Of a stretch of DNA of 64,000 nt, positions 34,525 to 42,911 are shown piece after piece (the first letter of the stretch is position 1; every line of letters begins with the position of its first letter). Both the position numbers and the translations under genes were made by a program. The DNA comes from an uncultured Pseudomonadota bacterium (GTDB lineage Bacteria; Myxococcota_A; UBA796; GCA-2862545): NCBI GenBank assembly GCA_913061235.1, contig CAJXTB010000005.1:62001-126000 (forward strand), in the 5' to 3' direction. The notes under the pieces were generated by a model. The model saw nothing but the letters and a program-made list of their open reading frames with translations. It was not told where the DNA came from and made no database searches.

Positions 34525-36252
34525 ATGCCCGGACAGACCATTCAGCTACGCGACCTCGGACGCGTCCAAGAAATTGCAGCCGTCCTTACTCGAAATGGGT
34601 TTGGCCAGGTGTTCAGTCTGCTCGGCGTTGGCGGCACCCTGCCGTCCGTCGCGGACAGTGACGCAACAACACGCCCCTGGGCCCGTCGTCTCCGCCAAGT
34701 GCTGGTGGAGTTGGGACCGACGTTCGTAAAGCTGGGACAAGTGCTGTCCACGCGGCCGGACATTCTGCCAGCAGATGCGTTGTTGGAGTTCCAGAGCCTT
34801 CAGAACAAAGTCCCACCCATGGACATGGCGGTCGTTCGCGAGATTCTCCTGGAAGAATTGGGCCAGCCCCTCGAGGCCGTCTTCTCCGAGTTTGACGAGC
34901 TCCCGATTGGCAGTGCATCGATTGCGCAAGTGCATCGCGCCGTGCTCATCGACGGCGGTGTGGTTGCGGTCAAGGTCCAGCGCAAAGGCATCGCGCGCAC
35001 CATCCGCTCGGACCTTCACATCCTGTACTCGTTGGCCCAGCTCACCGAAGGTCGCATTCAAGTTCCAGGATTCTATACACCGTCGGCCATCGTTCAGGAG
35101 TTTGACGCTGCCATTACGCGCGAACTGGACTTCCATCAAGAAGCGCACAGCATTGAGAAGTTCGGCAACTACTTCCGCGACGACCCCATGGTCATTGCCC
35201 CAGAAGTCCACCATCGTTGGTGCACGGGGCGAATCCTCATCATGGAGTTGATGGAAGGCAAGCCGCTGCGCAATGTGTTCGGCGAGCTACGTCGGTCTGA
35301 ATCAAAACGCCTCGCGCACCAGCTGATGGACGCGACCTTCAAGCAGGTATTTGAGTTCGGGTACTTCCACGGCGACCCCCACCCGGGCAACATCTTGCTG
35401 ACGCCAAGTGGAAAGCTAGCGTTCATCGACTTTGGCGTCATGGGCATGCTCACCGGCGGCATGCAAGACACCATACTCAATGCCTTCACGAGCCTTGTGT
35501 TCCGAGACGCCGAGACCCTCGCCATGACCGTGTACCGGGCAGGCGGAGTCGACGACCGGATCGACCTTCGCGCCTTCCGCGCAGAGCTTGAGCTGAAGAT
35601 GGTCGAGTACCACGGCGCTTCTCTCGATGAGCTTGCGGATCCAGCGACTCTAGTAGACGTCATCCAGCTGGCCCAGCGCTACCGCATCAATCTCCCTGCT
35701 GAATATGCTGTGCTCGCTCGCGCCGTTGGCTTGGTGGAAGCGTCGATTCGAGCGCTAATGCCAGGCATGGACATCGTCTCTGAAGTCACGCCTTACGCCC
35801 AGCGTCTGATTCGCCAGCGCTTCTCACCCGACCGCGTCGCCGCAGACGCCGCTCGTTTCATGGTGCAGATGCAAGGCCACATGAAGGAGCTCCCCACACA
35901 GTTCAACCAGGTGTTGATGGACTTGGAGGGCGGGCGGCTGTCGTTCGAGATGCGCGACCCCGAAGCCAGCCTGCTGCGGTCCGAAATCCGCATGGCTGTC
36001 CAGCGCATGTCCCTGGCCTTCTTTGCGTCCACCATCACGATGGGCGCACTACTGTTCATTGCGGCCTGGTCCCCATCTCCCTTCGAGATTCCGTTGATTG
36101 GCCTTGCCGGAATCTTGTTGCTGATCCTAGGGGGTGTGTTGTTCGGCACCCTTGGTGTGCACGTATTGTTCGCAAACTTCCTAGGTCCGACAGCTTGGCG
36201 CAACAGATTTGTCGCCGTTGTCCGATTCCTGTCCTGGCGGCGTCGGGACTAG
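34525..36252 (+). CDS. UbiB/AarF/ABC1 family atypical kinase
   Basis: 575 residues. Family marks in order: KLGQVLSTRPDILP (the KxGQ motif that closes the active site), IGSASIAQVHRA, VAVKVQRKG, ARELDFHQEA-like ITRELDFHQEA, the catalytic HGDPHPGNILL and the DFG-equivalent FIDFGVMG. Two hydrophobic helices at the C-terminus (ALLFIAAWSPSPF and LAGILLLILGGVLFGTLGVHVLF) anchor it in the inner membrane. The family supports isoprenoid-quinone or membrane-lipid homeostasis, possibly as an ATPase rather than a protein kinase. It is divergent from proS. No other ubiquinone gene is in the window, so its exact lipid substrate is unknown. Confidence 0.93.
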   Translation: MPGQTIQLRDLGRVQEIAAVLTRNGFGQVFSLLGVGGTLPSVADSDATTRPWARRLRQVLVELGPTFVKLGQVLSTRPDILPADALLEFQSLQNKVPPMDMAVVREILLEELGQPLEAVFSEFDELPIGSASIAQVHRAVLIDGGVVAVKVQRKGIARTIRSDLHILYSLAQLTEGRIQVPGFYTPSAIVQEFDAAITRELDFHQEAHSIEKFGNYFRDDPMVIAPEVHHRWCTGRILIMELMEGKPLRNVFGELRRSESKRLAHQLMDATFKQVFEFGYFHGDPHPGNILLTPSGKLAFIDFGVMGMLTGGMQDTILNAFTSLVFRDAETLAMTVYRAGGVDDRIDLRAFRAELELKMVEYHGASLDELADPATLVDVIQLAQRYRINLPAEYAVLARAVGLVEASIRALMPGMDIVSEVTPYAQRLIRQRFSPDRVAADAARFMVQMQGHMKELPTQFNQVLMDLEGGRLSFEMRDPEASLLRSEIRMAVQRMSLAFFASTITMGALLFIAAWSPSPFEIPLIGLAGILLLILGGVLFGTLGVHVLFANFLGPTAWRNRFVAVVRFLSWRRRD

Positions 36253-36346
36253 GCTCAATCCCGCCATCCTGGCCCTGTGGTAGTCTCTGGGTGTCCCAAT
36301 TTTTTGGAACGCCCCCTTCTCCCTCTATGTCCGATTGGAGCGCCCG

Positions 36347-38017
36347 TTGGCGACGAGTAAGCTCGAATTCTCACGTGGCGACCGCATTGCGTCGTACGAA
36401 GTTGTGGACCTCCTTGACGAGTCCCCCCTTGGCCTGACGTATCGGGCGAAAGAAGTGAAGAATGGCAAGTATGTCCGTCTGACGGTCCTACGCCCTTCGA
36501 TTGCTGGCCCTGCCGACGAGGCGGATGTGCGCGCCACTTTTGAGCGCAGCCAGTCCTTGCAGCACCCGGGGATCTTGCAGTTGCTGTCCTTGGAGCGACA
36601 TGAAGACACGCTGTTCTACACAGCCGAAGACTTCGAGGGCAACACCCTTCGCAGCCTGCTTCATGAGTACAAGATTGCGGGCAAGCCCTTCAATCTCAAG
36701 GAAGCCGCTCAGATTACGTCGCAAATTCTTGAAGCGCTCTCAGCGACTCATGAACACGGCACAATCCTCCGTGCGCTGCGGCCTGAGCATGTGCTTGTAC
36801 ACATCCGCTACACCGGCCCACGTCAGGCCAACTTCGTAGCGCGCACTCGCCTTCTCACCAATGGCCTGTGGGAACGCATTCCCGCCGGTACCCTGGCAGA
36901 AGATGAGTTTGGTCGTGGCGAAGCGCAGTACATGGCACCCGAACTCCGCGGCTTTGAGCCCACAGCGAGTCCACGGGCGGACCTGTACTCAGCCGGAATC
37001 ATTTTCTACGAGATGCTCACGGGTACCGCACCGATCGGTACTTTCCAGCGGCCGACTCAGCTGCGTCCTGACCTGCCCAAGCGGGTCAACGACATCATCG
37101 AGCTGGCTATCGCCGGCGCTCCGGAAGACCGCTACTCGCAAGCAGCCGACCTTCAGAAAGACATCACCCGCTTGTTCAGCGAGCCCGATGCAAGCGCGTC
37201 CAACTCCAAAGGCGGCATTAGCACCGGAATCATTGGCCTAGCGGTTGGTGGCGTGGCGCTCATCGCAGCCGTTGCGGTCATCTTGTACGCGGTCTCCACC
37301 GGTGGAACATCGCCCAAGGACCAAGCAGAGATTCTTCGCGGCGACATTCTGTCTCAGACGCCCGACGTCACCGCAGACGAACGTGAAGCCATCTTGGCGC
37401 GTCATCCGCCGAACATGGCCTACATTCCTCCAGGTCCGTTCGTCTCTGGGCGTCTACAGTTCGAAGAACCGGGCGACTATGGCTCCGAGCCGCTGGCCGA
37501 GGTTGTCGAACTCCCTGCCTACATGATTGACCTGTTCGAGTTCCCAAACAATCCGGGCCGGATGCCAACAGGTGGCTTGTCATTCGCAGAGGCAGAGACC
37601 CAGTGTGAATCGGCTGGCAAGCGCCTATGCACGCAACCTGAGTGGGAAAAAGCTTGCAAGGGTACGCTCAATACCGTCTACGCCTACGGCGACTTCTACG
37701 ACGACGGCCCAGATTTCTGTGGCTCTGGCGGCTCCGACCTGTTTGAGTCGGGTTCTCGTGCAGCGTGTAAGTCTCGCTGGGGCGTGTTCGACCAGTCTGG
37801 TGGACACCGTGAGTGGACCGCCACACAGCCCGAAGGCACTACCGGCCGTTCACTGGTGGTTGGTGGCTCTCGCGGCGTGCCCCGTCGGGGAACGCGCTGT
37901 GCATTCAGTGTGGACGAAAACATCGCGCTGAATCAAGAAGGCATCAGCTTCCGCTGCTGTCGCGATGCAGATGCCCCCATGCCGGTACCTGCTGACGAGA
38001 TTGCCCCGCCAGAGTAA
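36347..38017 (+). CDS. Membrane pseudokinase with an extracytoplasmic FGE/sulfatase-modifying-factor-type domain
   Basis: 556 residues from a TTG with GGAG upstream; a TTG 12 bases earlier is the alternative. Residues 10-275 follow the protein-kinase fold, including GEAQYMAPEL and ADLYSAGIIFYEMLTG. The ATP-site Lys is missing (VRLTVL), HRDLKPEN is replaced by LRALRPEH (141-148), and DFG is absent, so catalysis is unlikely. One transmembrane helix (about 292-316) leads to a 230-residue C-terminal domain of formylglycine-generating-enzyme type (MAYIPPGPFVSG, CTQPEWEKACKG, GGSRGVPRRGTRCAF, FRCCRD), rich in Cys. Such domains often bind ligands or catalyse oxidation in the periplasm. It ends at a strong terminator. 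Confidence 0.85.
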   Translation: MATSKLEFSRGDRIASYEVVDLLDESPLGLTYRAKEVKNGKYVRLTVLRPSIAGPADEADVRATFERSQSLQHPGILQLLSLERHEDTLFYTAEDFEGNTLRSLLHEYKIAGKPFNLKEAAQITSQILEALSATHEHGTILRALRPEHVLVHIRYTGPRQANFVARTRLLTNGLWERIPAGTLAEDEFGRGEAQYMAPELRGFEPTASPRADLYSAGIIFYEMLTGTAPIGTFQRPTQLRPDLPKRVNDIIELAIAGAPEDRYSQAADLQKDITRLFSEPDASASNSKGGISTGIIGLAVGGVALIAAVAVILYAVSTGGTSPKDQAEILRGDILSQTPDVTADEREAILARHPPNMAYIPPGPFVSGRLQFEEPGDYGSEPLAEVVELPAYMIDLFEFPNNPGRMPTGGLSFAEAETQCESAGKRLCTQPEWEKACKGTLNTVYAYGDFYDDGPDFCGSGGSDLFESGSRAACKSRWGVFDQSGGHREWTATQPEGTTGRSLVVGGSRGVPRRGTRCAFSVDENIALNQEGISFRCCRDADAPMPVPADEIAPPE

Positions 38018-38040
38018 TCGACGCGGTTGGTGCCCAACGC

Positions 38041-38074
38041 AAAAACGCCTCGCTCTGTTGAGCGAGGCGTTTTT
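38041..38074. terminator. Rho-independent terminator, bidirectional
   Basis: Perfect 14-base inverted repeat (38041-38054 with 38061-38074; core ACGCCTCGCT/AGCGAGGCGT) around a 6-base CTGTTG loop. It has A5 on the left and T5 on the right. It ends the pseudokinase gene on the plus strand and the small membrane-peptide gene on the minus strand. Confidence 0.93.
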
Positions 38075-38092
38075 CGTTTGAGAGCTGCTGTC

Positions 38093-38194
38093 CTAGCGGC
38101 GTCTTAGACCGCCAAACACAACAATCGCAATGACGCCGGCCACGATCGTCACGCCGACCCCGCCACACAAGATGCCAATGACTTCGAGTCCCAT
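38093..38194 (-). CDS. 33-residue single-span membrane peptide
   Basis: An ATG at 38194, 4 bases after the stop of the upstream lipoprotein gene, opens a reading frame of 33 residues. They read as one hydrophobic helix (GILCGGVGVTIVAGVIAIVV) ended by RRR at the C-terminus before a TAG. The Arg cluster suggests an N-out/C-in single pass. It lies just before a strong terminator, as the last gene of a two-gene unit. Too short for homology reasoning, but codon-by-codon hydrophobicity and placement argue that it is real. Confidence 0.5.
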   Translation of the reverse strand: MGLEVIGILCGGVGVTIVAGVIAIVVFGGLRRR

Positions 38195-38198
38195 GGCG

Positions 38199-38678
38199 CT
38201 ACTGTGGCGACGTGAATTCAACGACGTACGGCACACCACCATTACTGGGAGTCTCCATGTCGTCGTACACAATCACGCCCACTTCGACCTGTTGGCCACG
38301 CGGCGGGTAGCCGTTGACAGCGACGCGCAGTGGAACTTCGGTCTGCTGAACACCGCAGTCCAGGTCGCCACGAGGTCCGTAGGACTCGTAGTACGTACCT
38401 TCTGGCGCCACGACGCCATCAATCTCTTCGTCGAACCACACCTTCATTTCGTACCAGTGAAGGTCACCGTCCGCGTCAGTCACTTTGGCGTTGACCAGCA
38501 ATCCTGGAGCCTGGGAGCCGTCACTCAAGGTGAAGGGGTCTCCCTCTTCAATCTCCAGCTCGGTAATGACCGGCGCGTTCGTTCCGCAGTCGGCAGCCAC
38601 ACCCATGGGCGGCATCAGATCACCGTTGCCACCGCACGCGACAGCAACCAAGGACAACACAGCAAGAGATCGGGACAC
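38199..38678 (-). CDS. Predicted lipoprotein
   Basis: 159 residues from a GTG with GGAGG 5 bases upstream; an ATG 12 bases earlier is less likely. Signal sequence MSRSLAVLSLVAVACGG has lipobox VAVAC, with the lipidated Cys at residue 15. The mature part is acidic and all-beta in character (APVITELEIEEGDPFTLSDG, VTDADGDLHWYEMKVWF), resembling a single Ig-like or fibronectin-like fold. No family recognised. It is divergent from the lipase-like hydrolase gene, with about 100 bases between their starts. Confidence 0.75.
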   Translation of the reverse strand: MSRSLAVLSLVAVACGGNGDLMPPMGVAADCGTNAPVITELEIEEGDPFTLSDGSQAPGLLVNAKVTDADGDLHWYEMKVWFDEEIDGVVAPEGTYYESYGPRGDLDCGVQQTEVPLRVAVNGYPPRGQQVEVGVIVYDDMETPSNGGVPYVVEFTSPQ

Positions 38679-38778
38679 GTGGGCCTCCATATTGGACCGA
38701 CCTAGCCCGCTGACCACGGATGTGCCCACAGTGCACCGACACAGTGGTGACGTCACGTTGGGAGTGGTAGGCCCATGC

Positions 38779-39546
38779 ATGCGACTGTGGACCCCAGGAC
38801 GAGCCTATTCCGCGATGCGAGACCAACTCGGCAGCATCCGCGGTGTGTATTGGGCCGGTAACCGCGTGGTGCGCCGCAGCGACTTTCGCCACCATGCCGA
38901 GAACGTACTGCTCCTGCACGGTTTCTTCCAGACGCGCTCCATCTGGAACACCATGGAGGACCGCCTACGCTTTGATGGCTACGGCGTCGTGTCCTTCGAC
39001 TTGGGTGGCACCCTTTCGCGCTTCAATACCCAACCTCTCGATGCTCTCGCGTCTCTCATCGCAGACAAGGTCGAGTCGCTAGCACAGCGCCACGGTGTCG
39101 AGAGCCTGCACATCATCGGCCACAGCAAAGGCGGTCTGCTGGCACGTCGCTACGTGCAACAGTTCGGCGGTGATGCCCGCGTGCGAAGCGTGATCACCCT
39201 TGGCACACCCCACCATGGCACGCCAACCGCTGCTCTGGCCGTGGCCGCTGGCGTGTTCTTCCGCAACCACAGCGCGCGCGATCTACTTCCCAACAGTCGC
39301 GTCATCCGTCGCCTGAACGAAGAACGGTGGCCCGACAACATCCCGCTCACCTCGATCTACTCGCGCGCTGACATTGTCTGCCCGTACTGGTGTGCCCAGC
39401 TGCGCCAAGAAGACGACCCTCAGTTCATGAATGTGGAAGTCCCATCCGTTGGGCACTCCGAGCTGGCATGGGACACCGCAGTCTATCGGCAGGTACTCGA
39501 ACAGCTGAAAGCTCACCCCATCCCTCTAGGTGGTGGTGGTGGCTGA
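38779..39546 (+). CDS. Alpha/beta-hydrolase, lipase/PGAP1-like
   Basis: 255 residues. A complete serine-hydrolase set is visible: oxyanion loop [12 protein letters not shown], nucleophile elbow GHSKGG, an Asp in [10 protein letters not shown] and a His in [11 protein letters not shown]. Also present is [10 protein letters not shown], a feature of secreted triacylglycerol lipases and PGAP1-like esterases. No cleavable signal peptide is evident, so it may act in the cytoplasm or at the inner membrane on lipids or acyl esters. The ATG at 38779 fits the conserved start of the fold; a longer reading into the divergent promoter is unlikely. Its 3' end overlaps purM, so purine genes are read from the same transcript. 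Confidence 0.85.
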   Translation: MRLWTPGRAYSAMRDQLGSIRGVYWAGNRVVRRSDFRHHAENVLLLHGFFQTRSIWNTMEDRLRFDGYGVVSFDLGGTLSRFNTQPLDALASLIADKVESLAQRHGVESLHIIGHSKGGLLARRYVQQFGGDARVRSVITLGTPHHGTPTAALAVAAGVFFRNHSARDLLPNSRVIRRLNEERWPDNIPLTSIYSRADIVCPYWCAQLRQEDDPQFMNVEVPSVGHSELAWDTAVYRQVLEQLKAHPIPLGGGGG

Positions 39547-40519
39547 CGCTTACCGAGACGCCGGCGTAGACATTGACGCCGGCGAAGCCCTCGTCCGCCG
39601 TATCGCCCCTATGGCGAAGTCCACGCATCGAAGCGAGGTTCTCGGCGGTCTCGGTGGGTTTGGCGGTCTGTTTGCACTCGGCAAGTCGTACGACGACCCG
39701 GTCTTGGTCTCTGGTGCAGATGGCGTGGGTACCAAGCTGTTGCTCGCTGAACGACTCGGCCGCTTTGACACAGTCGGCATCGATCTGGTCGCCATGTGTG
39801 TGAACGATGTTCTGTGCTCGGGTGCAGAGCCGTTGTTCTTCCTGGACTATCTCGCGACTGGAAAGCTCAACGTTGAGCAAGCAGCTGCTGTGGTCAGTGG
39901 AATCGCGGAAGGCTGTCGGCAAGCGGGGTGCGCGCTGATTGGCGGAGAGACGGCTGAGATGCCGGGCATGTACGCCCCCGGTCGCGTAGACGTCGCAGGA
40001 TTCGTCGTAGGCTGCGTCGAGCGGTCGAACATCTTGTCGCCCGAGCGGGTCGAAGCCGGCGACATTCTGGTCGGCCTGCCCTCAACCGGACTGCACAGCA
40101 ATGGCTATTCACTCGCCCGGAAGCTGCTCGTAGACATTGACATGCCCGACCCAGGCATTCTCGATGCGCTCATGACTCCGACTGCCATCTACGTCGATCG
40201 CGTCCTGCCTCACATGCGTTCTGGCGATGTCCACGGTGCCGCACACATCACTGGCGGTGGCCTCACCAACAACGTCCCGCGAATGTTGCCTCCGGGTCTC
40301 GGTGCGGTCATCAACAGCACCTCTTGGCAGCGTCCACCCCTCTTTGAACGGCTCCAACACGCTGGCGGACTGTCCGACGCCGAGATGTACCGAACGTTCA
40401 ACATGGGCATCGGAATGGTGCTGTGTGTGCGTCCTGAAGCGGCTGAGCGTGTCGCAACTGCGGTGGCCGGCAACATCATCGGCCATGTGCACGTTGGCCA
40501 AGCGGTCACGTTCGCATGA
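39539..40519 (+). CDS. purM: Phosphoribosylformylglycinamidine cyclo-ligase (AIR synthetase)
   Basis: Fifth step of de novo purine synthesis: ATP-dependent ring closure of FGAM to aminoimidazole ribotide. About 326 residues with the family landmarks [39 protein letters not shown] and THITGGG-like [17 protein letters not shown]. The start is one of four consecutive GTG codons (39530-39541). The last is chosen because TAGGTGG then lies about 6 bases away. The stop overlaps the start of purN (ATGA). The hydrolase gene overlaps its 5' end by 8 bases. Confidence 0.96.
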   Translation: MADAYRDAGVDIDAGEALVRRIAPMAKSTHRSEVLGGLGGFGGLFALGKSYDDPVLVSGADGVGTKLLLAERLGRFDTVGIDLVAMCVNDVLCSGAEPLFFLDYLATGKLNVEQAAAVVSGIAEGCRQAGCALIGGETAEMPGMYAPGRVDVAGFVVGCVERSNILSPERVEAGDILVGLPSTGLHSNGYSLARKLLVDIDMPDPGILDALMTPTAIYVDRVLPHMRSGDVHGAAHITGGGLTNNVPRMLPPGLGAVINSTSWQRPPLFERLQHAGGLSDAEMYRTFNMGIGMVLCVRPEAAERVATAVAGNIIGHVHVGQAVTFA

Positions 40520-41139
40520 CCCGCGTTGCGGTCCTCGTCAGCGGCTCTGGAACGAACCTCCAGGCACTGATTGACGCCACAGCCCAGCACGAACACCCGG
40601 TGCACATTGCGGTGGTGGTGTGCAACCGTCCGGGAGCTCCGGCCATCGGCCGTGCACAGGCGGCGGGCATTCCGGTCGAGGTTCGCTCCCACCGGGCCTT
40701 TGCCGATCGCGCCTCCTATGACCAAGAATTGGTTCGCACACTGGAGCCCTACGGCGTTGACTGGATCTGCTGCGCAGGGTTCATGCGAATTCTAGGGCCC
40801 ACGCTAATCTCGGCGTATGACGGCCATATTTTGAACATTCACCCGTCGATCCTCCCAAGCTTTCCAGGGCTGAACGCACAGGCACAAGCACTCGCTGCTG
40901 GCGTACGCATCACCGGATGTACTGTCCACATTGTGGATGCCGGCGTGGACACTGGGCAGATTGTTGCCCAGGGCGTGGTGCCCGTTCACACCAACGACAC
41001 AGAGGACACCCTCACAGCGAGGCTACTGAAGATGGAACACCGAGCGTACACCACTGTCCTACGCTGGGTCGGTGACGGAACGCTCCAGCCTGGTGGCCAG
41101 GTTGCCGAAGGAACAGTCTGCTCGTGGAGTGATGTGTGA
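40516..41139 (+). CDS. purN: Phosphoribosylglycinamide formyltransferase
   Basis: Uses 10-formyltetrahydrofolate to formylate GAR in purine synthesis. 207 residues. Begins [17 protein letters not shown]. It contains the family signature region AGFMRILGP, the catalytic His in [14 protein letters not shown], and the catalytic Asp in [12 protein letters not shown]. Overlaps purM by 4 bases at its start and the following membrane-protein gene by 4 bases (GTGA) at its end. PurM-PurN adjacency is common; the continuation into small membrane genes is not. Confidence 0.97.
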   Translation: MTRVAVLVSGSGTNLQALIDATAQHEHPVHIAVVVCNRPGAPAIGRAQAAGIPVEVRSHRAFADRASYDQELVRTLEPYGVDWICCAGFMRILGPTLISAYDGHILNIHPSILPSFPGLNAQAQALAAGVRITGCTVHIVDAGVDTGQIVAQGVVPVHTNDTEDTLTARLLKMEHRAYTTVLRWVGDGTLQPGGQVAEGTVCSWSDV

Positions 41140-41480
41140 CCGTTGCCCAAGATTCCATTCTGCAGCTACTGATTCGACTCGGCTCCGTCGCATTCCTGCT
41201 GGTGTTCTGGGTCTGCGCAATTCTGTGGTGTGCTGTCCGCTACACAAAGGCCCCTGGCCGCTATGCGGGCATGGCAGGTCTGTTCACGGCCATGCTTAGT
41301 TTCCAGCTGGTTTGGCCGTTGGCCAGAATGTCCGTGGGACGCTTCATCATGGGCTTCGGCATCCCCATGGACCTGACTGCCGTGGGTCTCGGAAGCGTCG
41401 ATAGCTTCTTGATGTTTGGCGTTCCCGCCATGACCCTCGCGGTCATTGCCCTACAGACGCAGGCCCCTCAACCCTCATGA
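41136..41480 (+). CDS. Small membrane protein 1 of a four-gene array
   Basis: 114 residues from a GTG that overlaps the purN stop. Three to four transmembrane segments: about 10-33 (LLIRLGSVAFLLVFWVCAILWCAV), 45-62 and 85-106. A short basic loop RYTKAPGRYAG follows the first helix. The same layout, with first helix, Arg-containing loop and second helix, recurs in the next three genes. Its stop overlaps the next start (ATGA). No known family; function unknown. Confidence 0.7.
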   Translation: MTVAQDSILQLLIRLGSVAFLLVFWVCAILWCAVRYTKAPGRYAGMAGLFTAMLSFQLVWPLARMSVGRFIMGFGIPMDLTAVGLGSVDSFLMFGVPAMTLAVIALQTQAPQPS

Positions 41481-41848
41481 CACCGTCCGCCTACGACGCC
41501 ATTGGCCAGGTAGTACTGTCCCTACCGGCTTGCCTTCTCCTTGCGGTTGTAGGCATTGCTCTGTCCATGCGCAAGGACCGTATGTACGCTTTGCTCACGG
41601 TAGCTGCAGCTCTCTGGCTCATCCAGACGGGAGTTGGCGCTGTTGTCGGAGGTCTCTTTTCTTGGTCCCAAGCAACAGGCGCACCGCTTCCAGACATGTT
41701 TCGAGTGTGGGGGCCGTCGGTTAGCGCAGGCGGCCAAACAGCTCTGCAGACGCTGTCGTGGGTAGCCATAGCAGGCGCAATGTTGTGGCCCAGAGCGCCA
41801 CGGCACACCCAAGACCTCGACGCGCTTCCCGAGGACGCCGTCGCATGA
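41477..41848 (+). CDS. Small membrane protein 2 of a four-gene array
   Basis: 123 residues. First transmembrane helix about 11-30 (CLLLAVVGIALSMR), a basic loop RKDRM, second helix about 36-58 (LLTVAAALWLIQTGVGAVVGG) and a third near 85-103, then a polar acidic tail. The VGIAL-x2-R pattern at the end of helix 1 is shared with the following two proteins. Overlaps its neighbours by 4 bases on each side. Confidence 0.7.
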   Translation: MTPSAYDAIGQVVLSLPACLLLAVVGIALSMRKDRMYALLTVAAALWLIQTGVGAVVGGLFSWSQATGAPLPDMFRVWGPSVSAGGQTALQTLSWVAIAGAMLWPRAPRHTQDLDALPEDAVA

Positions 41849-42192
41849 CCCTACTCGATGTAGTGGTCCGCATGGCCGCCACCGGCCCAACCTTCCTGGC
41901 GGGTACCGCTGTGGTCGGTATTGCCTTGTGGTACCGGCGTGGGGCGCCGGGTACCGCTTGGAGTGTTGTGGGCCTCACCCTCGCGTTCATGTTCGCGTTT
42001 GGCCTCAGTCGGATCCTGGAAGGCCTCGTTGTGTACGAAATGTCTGTAGCTCTCGGCGTTGTGCTGTCGCCTGCCCAGTACACACACAGTCGTCTGAGCT
42101 GGGCACTCAGCGTACCGACCGTCCCACTCTTCGTCATTGGGTGTGGCATCGCTGCCTACCAGATGCGCACTAGGAAGGGACAATGGACATAA
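41845..42192 (+). CDS. Small membrane protein 3 of a four-gene array
   Basis: 115 residues from the ATG at 41845 that overlaps the previous stop; a longer in-frame reading from 41758 would overlap by 90 bases and was rejected. Three hydrophobic segments, about 13-30 (TFLAGTAVVGIALWYRR), 37-58 and 88-107. The VGIAL-x2-R motif closes the first helix. Ends with a basic tail. It overlaps the next gene by 10 bases. Confidence 0.7.
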   Translation: MTLLDVVVRMAATGPTFLAGTAVVGIALWYRRGAPGTAWSVVGLTLAFMFAFGLSRILEGLVVYEMSVALGVVLSPAQYTHSRLSWALSVPTVPLFVIGCGIAAYQMRTRKGQWT

Positions 42193-42539
42193 GCATCCGC
42201 TACGCGGTGCAGTGGATTGTTCTGCCGCTGCTAAGCAGCGGAGTGATGGCATTGGTAGGGGTCGCTCTGGCGCTTCGAGTTAGCCCAATTTACGCCGTGT
42301 ACGTCATTGGCGCGGCACTGCGTGTGTTCGTCGCTGCGGCAACCCGAGCACTTAGTTGGTACGTCCTACTCTACACGGGTGTCAAGCCGATTTCGGTGAG
42401 CACATCCGCCTTGGAAACCGTGATGTGGGCGGATTTTACGTTGTCACCGGCCGTCCTCATTGCAATCATTGCAACACCACTGCTGTGGCAGCTGCGCGCC
42501 GCGTCCTTGCCTGCTGATTCCCTTTCTGACCCTCACTAG
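42183..42539 (+). CDS. Small membrane protein 4 of a four-gene array
   Basis: 118 residues. Helix 1 about 10-30 ends with VGVALALR, matching the VGIAL-x2-R signature of proteins 2 and 3. Helix 2 about 35-58 (YAVYVIGAALRVFVAAAT), and a final helix about 88-106 (LSPAVLIAIIATPLLW). Similar length and spacing to its three neighbours argue for descent from one ancestor despite low identity. The start lies inside the previous gene. Confidence 0.7.
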   Translation: MDISIRYAVQWIVLPLLSSGVMALVGVALALRVSPIYAVYVIGAALRVFVAAATRALSWYVLLYTGVKPISVSTSALETVMWADFTLSPAVLIAIIATPLLWQLRAASLPADSLSDPH

Positions 42540-42550
42540 CTGGAGCCCAC

Positions 42551-42898
42551 ATGGAATCCGAAGACCTCTACGCCATCGTCTACGACGCCGTCCGCCAGGC
42601 CGTCGCCGACAGCAATACTGACCCCGATACACGCCTGTTGCGTCGGTTCGAAGAAGGCTCAGTCTCCTTTGCCGACAACACCGGGACCGTCGTCAAACAG
42701 ATGCCAGCCAGCACCATGTTCAAGAAGGTCACGTCCATCCGCGAAAAGCTGCGGGTGCTTGAACAAAAGCTCAACAACCACGGCAGCCTAAGCCAGTCTG
42801 ACAAAGCCGAAATGCAGGTCTACATCAGCCGTTGCTATGGCTCATTGACGAGCTTCAACTTCCTGTTCGCAGAAGACGCCGACAAGTTTAAGAGCTAG
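42551..42898 (+). CDS. Hypothetical soluble protein after the membrane array
   Basis: 115 residues, start supported by GGAG 5 bases before the ATG, 11 bases after the fourth membrane gene. No signal peptide or membrane segment. The sequence is mostly helical with a likely coiled coil (VTSIREKLRVLEQKLNN, about residues 56-76) followed by SQSDKAEMQVYISRCYGSLT. Function unknown. It closes the purMN/membrane-protein transcript and converges on the relA/spoT gene 13 bases further on. Confidence 0.7.
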   Translation: MESEDLYAIVYDAVRQAVADSNTDPDTRLLRRFEEGSVSFADNTGTVVKQMPASTMFKKVTSIREKLRVLEQKLNNHGSLSQSDKAEMQVYISRCYGSLTSFNFLFAEDADKFKS

Positions 42899-42911
42899 CC
42901 GACTCGCCGCA

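Noticed and set aside
36292-36306. CCAATTTTTTGG palindrome before the pseudokinase gene as a terminator
   Set aside because: Only a 4-base stem with an all-T loop; too weak, although it could be a protein-binding site.
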